Notes: generated by a model not told the origin, from the letters alone. Shown: positions 8,676-17,727, counted from the first letter of the stretch. The stretch: DNA of 64,000 bases from Tuwongella immobilis (GCF_901538355.1 NZ_LR593887.1:3820920-3884919); one strand, 5' to 3'. Translations and numbers: made by a program.

Positions 8676-9839
8676 TCAACGCGATTCGACCAATTCGACG
8701 GGAATTTTAATCGATTTGCCATTCCGCAAGACGGTAAACATGGCTTCTTCTCCCGGTTGGTGCGTCTCCACCGCTGCGAACAGCTCGTCCATCGTCCGCA
8801 CGGGTTTGCCATCGACTGCCACCACGACATCCGCCTTGGCTCGGTCAATCGCCCAATACACCAACGCGCCGCGCTGAATGGCACGCAGTTCCGGCCCGCG
8901 GATTCCGGCTTGTTCGGCAGGTCCGCGAGGCGTCAATCGAGCAATCAGTAATCCACGATCGGTTCGCACGGCGGCTTCGATTCCGCAATCGGCCCGCACC
9001 ACCCGGCCATGTCGAATCAACTCTTCGGCAACGCGGCGAACGGTATTGCCTGGCACTGCCAGCCCGACGCCGGAACTCTGCCCCGCACGCGAGATGATTG
9101 CCGTGGTGATTCCCACCAACTCCCCGCGTCGATTCAACAATGGGCCGCCGGAATTTCCCGGATTGATCGCCGCATCGGTCTGAATCACGCCTCGAATCAA
9201 TCGCCCGTTATCCGTTCGCAGCGTGCGTCCCAAACTGCTCACCATTCCCGCCGTCATGGTGCGTTCCAAGCCAAACGGATTGCCCAAGGCATAGACGCGC
9301 TGCCCGACCACCAGCCGATCGGAGTCGCCCCAGCTCATCGGCCGCAAGACTTCCGCTGGCGCATTGATTCGCACCACGGCCAAATCGTTATTCGGATCAC
9401 TCCCTACCCACCGTGCCGAGTGCGAGCTGCCATCGGCCAAGGTGACAGTAATCTCGTCGGCTCCATCAATGACATGGTGATTCGTCAGAATATAACCATC
9501 GCGGTTGAGGATACACCCCGAACCGGAACCTTGTCGCGTGGGTGCGAACAGCAGCGAGTCTTCCGTTCCGCGCGTCGTGATGTTGACGACACTCCGATTG
9601 GCAATCTCATACACGCGAACATTCGTCGCCTCTTCGGGAGATAACTCCAACGGTTGCGAATTCATCGGTCCCAGCAACGAATCGGCGGGTTTGCTCGGCT
9701 GATCGCCCGCTTCCGGCGGATTGGCCGCAGGCGGCAACGGCGGTTGTGCAACCGGCGGCATTGGCGGCGCGACTTGCCCCATTCCATTGACTGCAAGCAG
9801 GAAAACCCCGACAACAACCCAAGCGAGGATCGTGCGCAT
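8676..9839 (-). CDS. HtrA/DegP-like trypsin-type serine protease with one PDZ domain
   Basis: A 387-residue envelope protease. It has an N-terminal signal or anchor (about 1-21), a proline-rich linker (25-55), the trypsin-like domain and a C-terminal PDZ domain (about 285-380). The catalytic triad is visible: His122 in TNHHV, Asp152 in NNDLAVV, Ser230 in NPGNSGGPL. GLERTMTAGMVSSLGR is typical of the family. The start at 9839 is set by GGAGG eight bases upstream and by the signal sequence; an open frame continues upstream but has neither. The family degrades or refolds damaged exported proteins. It is divergent from a methyltransferase gene. Confidence 0.93.
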   Translation of the reverse strand: MRTILAWVVVGVFLLAVNGMGQVAPPMPPVAQPPLPPAANPPEAGDQPSKPADSLLGPMNSQPLELSPEEATNVRVYEIANRSVVNITTRGTEDSLLFAPTRQGSGSGCILNRDGYILTNHHVIDGADEITVTLADGSSHSARWVGSDPNNDLAVVRINAPAEVLRPMSWGDSDRLVVGQRVYALGNPFGLERTMTAGMVSSLGRTLRTDNGRLIRGVIQTDAAINPGNSGGPLLNRRGELVGITTAIISRAGQSSGVGLAVPGNTVRRVAEELIRHGRVVRADCGIEAAVRTDRGLLIARLTPRGPAEQAGIRGPELRAIQRGALVYWAIDRAKADVVVAVDGKPVRTMDELFAAVETHQPGEEAMFTVLRNGKSIKIPVELVESR

Positions 9840-10026
9840 GATTCGCCTCCGTAAGGATGTCCCGCTTCGGGCTGCTGGAATCGCCGCCAGTTTGGCAGAT
9901 TCCGAACCTCCCGATTCGGAAACCGTGCATGATTTCTCCCACAATTTGCGGAAATCGTCGATCGTCGAAGATCGCTGCAAACCGCATACCAATCCCCAGG
10001 ATCATCCGATCATCGGAGCATGCCCA

Positions 10027-10728
10027 ATGCGTCGTCCGCAGTTCGATCGCTTGGCTCCGATGTATGCGACGCTCGAACGAATCACGTACGGCTCACTTCT
10101 CCAGCGATGCCGCATCGAATGGTTGCCGACCGTTTCGCACGCTCGATCCGCGCTGCTCGTCGGCGATGGAGATGGGCGGTTTCTGGCCGAACTGCTGCGA
10201 AGCAATCCGGAGATTTGCGTCGATTCAATCGATGTCAGCCAGGGGATGCTGTCGTTGGCTCGCAAGCGGATCGATGCGATTCGCGGCGCTCCCGATCGCG
10301 TTCGCTTCCACCAGCAGGATTTGCGTGAGTGGAATCCGGATCGTGCCGATTACGATCTCATCGTCACACATTTCTTGCTGGATTGCTTCCCGGAATCGGA
10401 GTTGGCATGGGTGATGGCGAAACTCGACGCCTGCACTCGCCCCGATGCCGTCTGGTTATCCAGCGATTTTGCCATTCCGCCGGGCGGTTGGCATCGTCCA
10501 CTGGCACAACTCACCATGGGGGCGATGTATTTGGCGTTTCGTGCCGTAACCAATTTGCCTGCCAGTCGTTGGGTCGATCCCACCCCAACATTTGTCGCAC
10601 TGGGATGGGGTCCGCCGCGGGTGCAGTCCTGGCTGGGTGGCTTTCTCCGAGCGGAACGCTGGACGCGATGCGACGGTACCGCCAGTCTGCCGAACGCGGC
10701 CGCTGATTCGCCCGTAGATCATTTCTGA
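10027..10728 (+). CDS. Class I SAM-dependent methyltransferase
   Basis: A 233-residue methyltransferase. Motif I is SALLVGDGDGRFLAEL (about 36-51), followed by the acidic end of strand 2 (VDSIDVSQGML), the DLREW segment and YDLIVTHFLLDCFPE, a pattern seen in UbiE/small-molecule methyltransferases. The C-terminal part is Trp- and Pro-rich without a recognised motif. The substrate is unknown. The start at 10027 follows CGGAG at a normal distance; the long upstream extension of the frame crosses the divergent protease promoter and is unlikely to be translated. Confidence 0.82.
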   Translation: MRRPQFDRLAPMYATLERITYGSLLQRCRIEWLPTVSHARSALLVGDGDGRFLAELLRSNPEICVDSIDVSQGMLSLARKRIDAIRGAPDRVRFHQQDLREWNPDRADYDLIVTHFLLDCFPESELAWVMAKLDACTRPDAVWLSSDFAIPPGGWHRPLAQLTMGAMYLAFRAVTNLPASRWVDPTPTFVALGWGPPRVQSWLGGFLRAERWTRCDGTASLPNAAADSPVDHF

Positions 10729-10826
10729 AAATCGATCTTCGCATTCGGGGCATTCCGCGTGGTAGAATTCTCCCCATTCTCACCCACCCCATACGTGGAT
10801 TGCACGTTCCTACCGCGGAGCGAATC

Positions 10827-12275
10827 ATGTGGAATCCTCTTGGTCCGGCACGGCGCACCTGCGAGGGCTTGACTCGCCGAGATTGGCTTCAAGTCGGGAG
10901 TCTGGCGTGTTTTGGAATGTCGCTGCCGAAATTACTCGCCGCTGAATCGGCATCATCCAGCAAACCGGGCCGCGTCAAATCGGTGATTTTGCTGTTTCTA
11001 TTCGGCGGGCCGTCGCAGTTGGAAACCTGGGATATGAAGCCCGATGCCCCGGAGAAAATCCGTGGCCCGTTTCGACCGATCCCCAGTCGCACTCCCGGTT
11101 TACGCATCTGCGAGCATCTGCCGAAGATGGCGGCGATGTCGGATCAATTCTCGGTCATCCGCACGAATACGCATCGATATAACGACCATTCCGGTGCGGG
11201 ACATTATTTGCAGACCGGGCACGTCTGGCATGTGCCAATTGGCGGCGGATTTAGCCCCACACCGAAGGACTGGCCATCGATTGGTTCGGTTGTGGAATAT
11301 CTGGCACAACAACGCAGTCTCAATCGTCCGATGCCCGATTATTTTGTGCTGCCCAACTCGCTGGGCCAACTCCAGCAAGCGGGCCAATTTCCCCGACCGG
11401 GCGAACACGCCGGCTGGCTGGGACAACGGTACAATCCACTGACCACGCGAATCGGCAAACGCTCGCTGACGGATAATCCCTACTGGCGCAATTGCACCGA
11501 CGATGAACTGAACTTTCAAATCCCCGGCATGACGCCACGAGCGGAATTGAACGGTCCGCGATTGCAAGATCGGCAATCGTTGTTGTCTGCATTCGACGCC
11601 ATGCAGCAGCAGGTGGACGACGCGAAACCGCACAATCTGGATATTTTTCGGCAACGGGCATTGTCGCTGATTACCTCCGCGCAGACGCGATCTGCACTGG
11701 ATATTCGCCGCGAGCCAAGCCAACTCCGCGATCGCTACGGGCGGCATCTGTTCGGGCAATCATGTCTGATGGCACGGCGATTGGTCGAAGCGGGCGTGCG
11801 CTTTGTCACCGTGCATTATGATTGTGTGGACGGCTATTCGTGGGATTCGCATCAGAATAGTGCCGATGTCAAATCGCACTTGTTGCCCACCTTCGATCAG
11901 GCCTATTCCGCGTTAATCACCGATTTGAAGGATCGCGGACTTTTGGATGAAACGCTGGTGCTGGCCACCGGCGAAATGGGGCGGACGCCGCAAGCCAACG
12001 CCAATTGGGGCCGCAATCACTGGTCGACGCTGTTCTCGAATATCTGGGCCGGTGGCGGAATTCCGGGTGGGCAACTCCACGGCAAATCGGACAAAGATGC
12101 CGCATACGCCCTCGAAAAACCTGTCTCCCCGGAAGATCTTGCGGCGACCTTGTACGATGCACTCGGAATCGATCCCGAAATCCGCGTTCTCAATCGAGAG
12201 AATCGCCCCACCAATCTCATCGAAGGTGGCACTCCGTTGCGATCGCTCTGGGGCAGCGACTCCGATCGCGGCTAA
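10827..12275 (+). CDS. DUF1501 family protein with Tat signal
   Basis: A 482-residue DUF1501 protein of the alkaline-phosphatase-like superfamily, abundant in planctomycetes and without an agreed biochemical role. The N-terminus has a twin-arginine-type signal (TRRDWLQVGSLACFGMSLP, residues about 16-34). The body shows VILLFLFGGPSQLETWDMKP, NDHSGAGHYLQTGH, VRFVTVHYDCVDGYSWDSHQN and LVLATGEMGRTPQANANWGRNHW, the metal-site motifs of the family. The ATG at 10827 follows GCGGAG. It is followed after 32 bp by a secreted sialidase-like gene, probably co-transcribed. Export by the Tat route is inferred from the double arginine. Confidence 0.9.
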   Translation: MWNPLGPARRTCEGLTRRDWLQVGSLACFGMSLPKLLAAESASSSKPGRVKSVILLFLFGGPSQLETWDMKPDAPEKIRGPFRPIPSRTPGLRICEHLPKMAAMSDQFSVIRTNTHRYNDHSGAGHYLQTGHVWHVPIGGGFSPTPKDWPSIGSVVEYLAQQRSLNRPMPDYFVLPNSLGQLQQAGQFPRPGEHAGWLGQRYNPLTTRIGKRSLTDNPYWRNCTDDELNFQIPGMTPRAELNGPRLQDRQSLLSAFDAMQQQVDDAKPHNLDIFRQRALSLITSAQTRSALDIRREPSQLRDRYGRHLFGQSCLMARRLVEAGVRFVTVHYDCVDGYSWDSHQNSADVKSHLLPTFDQAYSALITDLKDRGLLDETLVLATGEMGRTPQANANWGRNHWSTLFSNIWAGGGIPGGQLHGKSDKDAAYALEKPVSPEDLAATLYDALGIDPEIRVLNRENRPTNLIEGGTPLRSLWGSDSDRG

Positions 12276-12307
12276 CTTTTCGGTTACTCTCCACGAAGGA
12301 ATGGACC

Positions 12308-13291
12308 ATGTCTCGAATCGTGCTGTTGCTGGCCGGTGCCATTGGCATCCTGCCCAGCGGAATCATCGTCGCCAAGGAGCCAACGCTCAAACTCGTGTCG
12401 GTCAACAAGATTTGGGATGCTGCCCCGCATAATGCCTTCACCGATCTGATTCGCGATTCGGATCGCTGGTATTGCGTGTTCCGCGAAGGCAAGGGGCACG
12501 TTTCGCCAGATGGAGCGCTTCGCGTCATCACGTCGGCGGATGGCAAGTCGTGGGAATCTGCCGCTCTGATTCGGTCGCCAAATTCCGACTTGCGCGACGC
12601 CAAAATCACCCGCACACCAACGGGCGAATGGATGCTCTCCGGTGCCGAGGCGTTTCACGATCGGTCCAAGCATAGTCATCAATCGCTCGTCTGGTTCTCC
12701 AAAGATGGGAAAACCTGGAGCGAGAAACATGCGATCGGCGACATCGATTTTTGGCTTTGGCGAACAACGTGGCATCGCAAGGTTGCCTACAGTGTCGGCT
12801 ACGGATGTGGCCGCGAACGATTGGTGCGGCTGTATGCCAGCAAGGATGGCAAAGCCTTTGAGCCGATCGTGCCTCGATTATTCGACAAGGGATATCCCAA
12901 CGAATCGGCGCTCCTGTTTGATTCGGACACCGCCTATTGTTTGTTGCGGCGTGATGGCAATCCGTCGAGCGGACTTTGGGGCATCTCGCAAGCCCCCTTC
13001 ACCGAGTGGAAATGGCTGGATATGGGCGTGAAAATCGGTGGGCCACAGATGATCCGACTCCCGAATGGAAAGATTCTCGCCGCCGTGCGATTATACGATC
13101 GCAAGGTCCGCACAGCGCTAGCGTGGATCGATCCGACGACCGGCAAATTGACGGAAGCCCTGGCGCTGCCATCTGGTGGAGATACGAGCTATGCCGGAAT
13201 GGTCTGGCACGATAATCAAATCTGGGTGAGTTATTATTCGAGCCACGAAGGAAAGACGAACATCTACCTGGCAGTAGTCGCCGTGGAATGA
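12308..13291 (+). CDS. Secreted sialidase-like (BNR-repeat) beta-propeller protein
   Basis: A 327-residue protein with signal peptide (about 1-22) and the fold pattern of exo-alpha-sialidase-like propellers. Asp-box-like repeats are visible as SADGKSWE, SKDGKTWSE and SKDGKAFEP, and an arginine in YCVFREGKGH matches the first conserved Arg region of the superfamily. The catalytic set for sialic acid release is not clearly complete, so it may act on another glycan or only bind. AAGGAATGG precedes the ATG. It sits directly behind the DUF1501 gene, consistent with a shared role in handling extracellular carbohydrate. Confidence 0.75.
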   Translation: MSRIVLLLAGAIGILPSGIIVAKEPTLKLVSVNKIWDAAPHNAFTDLIRDSDRWYCVFREGKGHVSPDGALRVITSADGKSWESAALIRSPNSDLRDAKITRTPTGEWMLSGAEAFHDRSKHSHQSLVWFSKDGKTWSEKHAIGDIDFWLWRTTWHRKVAYSVGYGCGRERLVRLYASKDGKAFEPIVPRLFDKGYPNESALLFDSDTAYCLLRRDGNPSSGLWGISQAPFTEWKWLDMGVKIGGPQMIRLPNGKILAAVRLYDRKVRTALAWIDPTTGKLTEALALPSGGDTSYAGMVWHDNQIWVSYYSSHEGKTNIYLAVVAVE

Positions 13292-13432
13292 TGATTCGAT
13301 TCCGAAATCATTGCTTCGGAGTCATTCGGCGGGTGATTTCGGGTCCGCGATTTCCCGAATCGGTGGTGTGATGGTGGAGCGAGTGGTGCAAATTGGCTGC
13401 GGGAATCGATCGGATTCGGCGTGAAAAACGAA

Positions 13433-13462
13433 GAGAGTCAGTGATCGCAATCACTGACTCTC
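13433..13462 (-). terminator. Rho-independent terminator of the tRNA-Gln transcript
   Basis: A perfect 13-bp stem (13433-13445 with 13450-13462) with a CGCA tetraloop. On the minus strand it is followed by TTCGTTTTTCAC. It lies four bases downstream of the last tRNA-Gln, so it should end the rex/tRNA transcript. Confidence 0.88.
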
Positions 13463-13466
13463 GAAG

Positions 13467-13537
13467 CTACCCGACTAGGATTCGAACCTAGACGAAGTGG
13501 ACCAAAACCACTTGTGCTACCGTTACACTATCGGGTA
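13467..13537 (-). tRNA. tRNA-Gln (anticodon UUG), distal copy
   Basis: The minus strand folds into a complete cloverleaf of 71 bases: acceptor TACCCGA/TCGGGTA, D-stem GTGT/GCAC, anticodon stem AGTGG/CCACT with loop TTTTGGT (anticodon TTG), T-stem CTAGG/CCTAG with loop TTCGAAT, discriminator G. CCA is not encoded. It is base-for-base identical to the copy at 13587-13657, from which it is separated by 49 bases. Confidence 0.97.
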
Positions 13538-13586
13538 AATATTCAGATTATTCAGTCGACATCATCCATCAGAAAACAAACCCAAA

Positions 13587-13657
13587 CTACCCGACTAGGA
13601 TTCGAACCTAGACGAAGTGGACCAAAACCACTTGTGCTACCGTTACACTATCGGGTA
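13587..13657 (-). tRNA. tRNA-Gln (anticodon UUG), proximal copy overlapping rex
   Basis: Identical to the copy at 13467-13537 with the same cloverleaf and UUG anticodon. Its 5' fifteen bases (13643-13657) are also the last codons and stop codon of rex, so the first transcribed unit downstream of rex is this tRNA. RNase P cleavage of a joint transcript would remove the rex 3' end. CCA is not encoded. Confidence 0.97.
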
Positions 13658-14386
13658 AATATCTGCTAATGTATTCTCGTCTTCACCGAGGTGAACTCGG
13701 AAGGCAAGCTGTTCAAGTTGGATGGTGAAGTCCACCGAGACCAACTGAATGTTGCTAGGCATTTTGAGAACCGTGGGAGCAAAGTTCAGCACACCGCGAA
13801 TTCCCGTGCTAGCGAGGCGATCCACAATTCCCTGAGCAGCATTAGCAGGCACTGTCAGGATTGCAAGTCGGATTGCCTCTGTTTCTATAGTAGCAGGCAT
13901 TTCCTGGAGCGACAAGACCTTTTGGCCATCTACTTCCGAGCCAATTTTTTGCGTGTCGCTGTCGAATAAGCCAACAATTTCGAAGCCGCGTGCGTGAAAT
14001 CCGCGGTATCGCAGCAATGCCCGAGCGAGGTTGCCAATCCCGATGAGAGCGGCTCGCCACGTCCGGTCGATCCCCAGCGATTCACGGATCGCACGAATGA
14101 GATCAACGATGGTATAACCAATCCCACGCTTGCCAAGACTTCCCAATTGTGAAAGATCTTTTCGCACCTGAGAATCGGTAATTCCCAAGGTTTCTGCGAG
14201 ATCGCTACTCGAAATTTTCGTCTGACCTTCTCGCAGTCGGCTTTCGAGGCAGCGAAGATACAGACTGAGTCGCCCGGCGGTTGCGCGGGAGATCCGTTCT
14301 TCACGATGTTCGGGCGGTTCGTTCACCGAAGGCCCCTTCTCGATTGCTGCATGGAAAACCGTCTCCGCGGAACCGACGTAACGCAT
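13643..14386 (-). CDS. rex: Redox-sensing transcriptional repressor Rex
   Basis: A 247-residue Rex-family repressor that senses the NADH/NAD+ ratio and leaves its operators when NADH is high. The winged-helix domain covers about residues 34-105 (ISRATAGRLSLYLRCLE, then ISSSDLAETLGITDSQVRKDLSQLG, then GKRGIGY). The Rossmann domain begins with ALIGIGNLARAL (113-124) and includes GLFDSD and RLAILTVPA; GVLNFAP is a typical late motif. ATG 14386 comes one base after the stop of the DUF1573 gene, so translation is probably coupled; a GTG at 14326 behind GAAGGGG is an alternative that would remove 20 non-conserved residues. The final codons and TAA stop lie inside the tRNA-Gln gene. No clear Rex operator was found nearby. 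Confidence 0.93.
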   Translation of the reverse strand: MRYVGSAETVFHAAIEKGPSVNEPPEHREERISRATAGRLSLYLRCLESRLREGQTKISSSDLAETLGITDSQVRKDLSQLGSLGKRGIGYTIVDLIRAIRESLGIDRTWRAALIGIGNLARALLRYRGFHARGFEIVGLFDSDTQKIGSEVDGQKVLSLQEMPATIETEAIRLAILTVPANAAQGIVDRLASTGIRGVLNFAPTVLKMPSNIQLVSVDFTIQLEQLAFRVHLGEDENTLADIYPIV

Positions 14387-14387
14387 T

Positions 14388-15371
14388 TTAGGGCAAAATC
14401 CATCGGACTGGAATCCGATGTTCTTCGGGTGCTGCCATTCCCTCGGCAGGCTGAAGCATCAAAATCACCTCAGCATTCCCCATCGCCTGTTCGACCTTTG
14501 TTGGATCGAACCGAACACGAATCGGAAACACTGGAAACGCACCATTGGCTGCCGTCACCGAGATTCCTGGTTGATCGCAGCGTGCGGAGATCAGCCGGAT
14601 CGGCTGCCCATCCCCTCGACGCACCTGGAACAACGCCGATTGCATCTCAGTCGATTTCGCGGGTTGGAATACCCATTGTTCCGGCGTATGTTGAACCGTC
14701 TGCGGTCGCTCCTGGGGACGAATCTCAATCGGAAAGCTGAGATTGGGTTGCTGCGGATCATCGGTCGCAAATCCCAGATCCATCCAGCCGGTCGGAACCT
14801 TCGCGCCTGGTTTCACCCGCAGACTGACCATGCATTGATTCCCCCCCGACGCCAACTGAACTTCAAGCCCGTCGGGAATTTTTGTCGGTCGCAGCCGAAG
14901 CTTCTCACGATCGGCCACACCTTCGACGCGAATGGTATGCCAGCGATCGCTGATCGGAATGCTTAACGAGGTTGGCACCACCGTCAGCCGCCGCTCGATG
15001 AGGCCCGTCAGTTCAATTCGTGTCTCGGGGAGATCTTGTTGTGATTCTACTGATTTTGGCGTGAGGGCGATTGTCCAACGATGTCCGCCTACCGTCTGGG
15101 CCAGCGTTCCAACGGTGACGGTAAGGGTTGCGGTGGCATTCGGCTCCAGTTTTTGGGCCGACAGCGTCCAGCGTTGGCAGCCACAACTCGGTCGCACCGA
15201 TGCAATTTCAAGCACCGCTGGTGATGTATTTCGAATTTGGAAGGTTTTGACAATTGGGGTGCCCGCTAAAATCTTGCCACAGTCCGAATGGGTCGGCGTG
15301 ACCATCAGCGGAGCGATGCTTGCCCCATCCGTAGGGGCAAGCAACAACAATGGTAAGATGAAGTGTGTCAT
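14388..15371 (-). CDS. DUF1573 domain protein, exported
   Basis: A 327-residue protein with a short hydrophobic signal (about 1-17) and the DUF1573 Ig-like domain (about 25-110), recognised by the pattern FQIRNTSPAVLEIASVRPSCGCQ with CGC at residues 63-65. The rest is beta-rich and resembles further ASH/Ig-like repeats. The molecular role of the family is unknown; members are exported in Bacteroidetes and planctomycetes. It lies between a PP2C phosphatase gene (42-bp gap) and rex (one-base gap) on the same strand, so the three are probably one operon. Confidence 0.82.
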   Translation of the reverse strand: MTHFILPLLLLAPTDGASIAPLMVTPTHSDCGKILAGTPIVKTFQIRNTSPAVLEIASVRPSCGCQRWTLSAQKLEPNATATLTVTVGTLAQTVGGHRWTIALTPKSVESQQDLPETRIELTGLIERRLTVVPTSLSIPISDRWHTIRVEGVADREKLRLRPTKIPDGLEVQLASGGNQCMVSLRVKPGAKVPTGWMDLGFATDDPQQPNLSFPIEIRPQERPQTVQHTPEQWVFQPAKSTEMQSALFQVRRGDGQPIRLISARCDQPGISVTAANGAFPVFPIRVRFDPTKVEQAMGNAEVILMLQPAEGMAAPEEHRIPVRWILP

Positions 15372-15413
15372 TCCCGCGGAATACCGCGAGTGGCAGGAAC
15401 CCGCAAGGCGAAT

Positions 15414-16178
15414 TTAATTCGCTTCGACCGCTTCGATCACAATGCAGGAGACATTATCACGCGAGTTGCAATCCAGCGCCAATTGGCCCATCGTATCGGC
15501 ACACTCTTGAACATCCGGGTACGATTGCAGATGGTTCAGCAGCTTGTCATCGCTGACAACGCCGGTCAATCCGTCCGAACAGAGCAAGAAGCGATCGCCG
15601 TGCTGCAAGCGCACTTCGATGACATCGGTTTCTCGGCCGGTTGTCAATTCGCGGCTGCCCAAGAATTTCCACAAAACGTTGCGGTAGCGATGCTCTTTGG
15701 CCTCTTGCGGGGAGATCGTCCCTGCTTCCACCAAGGCTTGTGCGAGCGAGTGATCGACCGTCAATTGCTTGATGGCGCGCGTTCGGGCGATGTAGGCTCG
15801 GCTGTCACCCACCCCGGCCACATAGAGTTCCCCACCGCGACGCCAGACGGCCATCACAATGGTTGTCCCCATGTTCTTCATATCTTTGTCGAGCGCACCC
15901 ATTTGCATGATTTCTTCGTTGGCCAACAGAATGCACCGACGAATGGCATCTTTGGTCATGTCGGGTGTGGCCATCGAATGCAAATGCTTGCGGAGTTCGC
16001 GGGGGATGATTTCAATGGCGCGTCGGCTGGCCACTTCGCCGTAGGCTTGGCCGCCCATGCCATCCGCCACAATGCAGACCGTCAGTTCGGGAAACTGCTT
16101 CACTTCGATGGAATCTTCGTTGTTTTCCCGGTAGTTCCCCAGCAGCGTGCATTTGCCGATATTCAGTGCAAAAGGCAT
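15414..16178 (-). CDS. PP2C-family Ser/Thr protein phosphatase
   Basis: A 254-residue PP2C (PPM) phosphatase that removes phosphate from Ser/Thr with two metal ions. Motifs: RENNED (17-22), VADGMGG (37-43), GDSRAYI, HSLAQALVEAGTIS, LLCSDGLTGVV and RDNVSCIVI, giving all the metal-binding Asp residues. The ATG at 16178 follows GAGGG; the frame extends further upstream but without homology. It would counteract Hanks kinases such as the one at 5082-7661, though no direct partner is adjacent. Confidence 0.94.
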   Translation of the reverse strand: MPFALNIGKCTLLGNYRENNEDSIEVKQFPELTVCIVADGMGGQAYGEVASRRAIEIIPRELRKHLHSMATPDMTKDAIRRCILLANEEIMQMGALDKDMKNMGTTIVMAVWRRGGELYVAGVGDSRAYIARTRAIKQLTVDHSLAQALVEAGTISPQEAKEHRYRNVLWKFLGSRELTTGRETDVIEVRLQHGDRFLLCSDGLTGVVSDDKLLNHLQSYPDVQECADTMGQLALDCNSRDNVSCIVIEAVEAN

Positions 16179-16416
16179 AGGACCCTCTCTCGTCGATCCA
16201 TATGGTAAGCAGTTCGGGGGACCTTCGCTCCGAAGGGGGAACACAACGACCAGCATGGCGATTGTGTTACTGGTGAGTATATCATCGCCGTTTCCCAATG
16301 CCAACGGTTCTCCCAAATTTCGATCGACGTAACCTGATACCGGCTCAGCCCGGATGACCTATGCAGGCGGTACCGCGCCGGGTAGACTGCTCGCATCATT
16401 TGAGGGAGGGTCTGGC

Positions 16417-17589
16417 ATGGATGCGCGAGCAACTTCCGACGTGGTTCTGGTTCACGATTGGCTAACCGGAATGCGGGGCGGCGAGAAAGTCTTAGAATCG
16501 TTCGCACGATTATGGCCGAACGCGCCGTTGGCGACGCTTATCCATGTCCCCGGCACTGTTTCTGAAACCATCGAACATCGACGGATCATCACCAGTCTGC
16601 TCAATCGGCTGCCCGGTGTCGCGTCGTACTATCGCTATCTGTTTCCTTGGATGCCCGGTGCAATCCAGCGGATGCGGCTCCCCGAGTCTCGTGTCGTACT
16701 CAGTTCCAGTCACTGTGTTGCCAAGGCGATTCCACTGCCGCCGAATGCCGTGCATCTGTGCTATTGTCACACCCCCATGCGCTATGCCTGGCATATGAAG
16801 GACGCCTATTTTGGCGAACAAGCCACGCAGGGTCGCAAAGTCGTCGGAATGAAGGGGCGGGCACTGGAACTCCTGCTCCAGCAGATGCGGAATTGGGATC
16901 GCCGCACTGCAGCGAATGTGCATCGATTTCTCGCCAACTCTCGCACGACCCAACAACGAATCCGCGATTGCTACCAACGCGAAAGTACGATTGTCTACCC
17001 GCCGGTGGATACCGATTTCTACCAACTCGGCAGCCAACCCCGCGAGTCGTTCTATTTGATTGTGTCGGCCTGTGCGCCGTACAAGCGATTGGACTTGGCA
17101 ATTCAAGCCTGTCAAAAGCTCAAGCGACCACTCGTGATTATCGGCACCGGGCAAGACGCCGCTCGATTGCAATCGATTGCCGGCCCGGAGACGACCTTCC
17201 TGGGCTGGCAGTCCGATGCGGTGATCCGCGACCATCTGCAACGCTGTCGGGCGTTACTCTTTCCAGGATTGGAAGATTTCGGAATCGTCCCGGTGGAAGC
17301 GCAAGCATGCGGTGCCCCGGTCATCGCGTTTGGCCGAGGCGGCGCAACCGAAACTGTGATACCATTGGGAGATGCATCTCAGCCGACGGGCGTCTGGTTT
17401 GAGTCGCAAACCGTCGAATCGATGATCGACGCGATGCAGCGATTCGAGCAATCCGAATCGGCATTCGATCCGCGTGCGTTGCGATCACATGCCGAGCAAT
17501 TCAGCACCCAGGAATTTGAGTCGCAGATTCGGCAGATCGTCACTTCGGCGATCGAACGAACCGGCGTCCGTCGGGCCAATGCAGCCTAA
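16417..17589 (+). CDS. Glycosyltransferase family 4-like (GT-B)
   Basis: A 390-residue GT-B glycosyltransferase. The N-terminal acceptor domain starts with VVLVHDWLTGMRGGEKVLE (about 9-27), matching family 4 Glyco_transf_4 domains, and includes CYCHTPMRYAWHM. The C-terminal donor domain has IVSACAPYKRLDLAIQA and the E-x7-E motif in GLEDFGIVPVEAQACG, with the GAPVIAFGRGGATETV finish. It probably transfers a sugar from a nucleotide-sugar in cell-surface polysaccharide synthesis; the acceptor is unknown. GAGGGAGGG precedes the ATG. It stands alone, divergent from the PP2C gene. Confidence 0.9.
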   Translation: MDARATSDVVLVHDWLTGMRGGEKVLESFARLWPNAPLATLIHVPGTVSETIEHRRIITSLLNRLPGVASYYRYLFPWMPGAIQRMRLPESRVVLSSSHCVAKAIPLPPNAVHLCYCHTPMRYAWHMKDAYFGEQATQGRKVVGMKGRALELLLQQMRNWDRRTAANVHRFLANSRTTQQRIRDCYQRESTIVYPPVDTDFYQLGSQPRESFYLIVSACAPYKRLDLAIQACQKLKRPLVIIGTGQDAARLQSIAGPETTFLGWQSDAVIRDHLQRCRALLFPGLEDFGIVPVEAQACGAPVIAFGRGGATETVIPLGDASQPTGVWFESQTVESMIDAMQRFEQSESAFDPRALRSHAEQFSTQEFESQIRQIVTSAIERTGVRRANAA

Positions 17590-17727
17590 GTCTTTGCCAG
17601 AATGATGGATGATTCTGCGGATTTTTCGAGGTGGGGACTGGAGACGGATGGCTCCGCGGTTTAGAGTGAGGCTCAGAGCGTTTCCACAAACGCGGTCTGT
17701 CGCCTGCTTTTCTGAAGGAGCTTTCCG

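Noticed and set aside
8411-8710. Overlapping open frames on both strands, including a hydrophobic stretch
   Set aside because: No ribosome site, no motif and no consistent codon pattern; not called as a gene.
13467-13657. Direct repeats that could suggest a small CRISPR array
   Set aside because: Both units fold as complete tRNA-Gln genes and there are only two.
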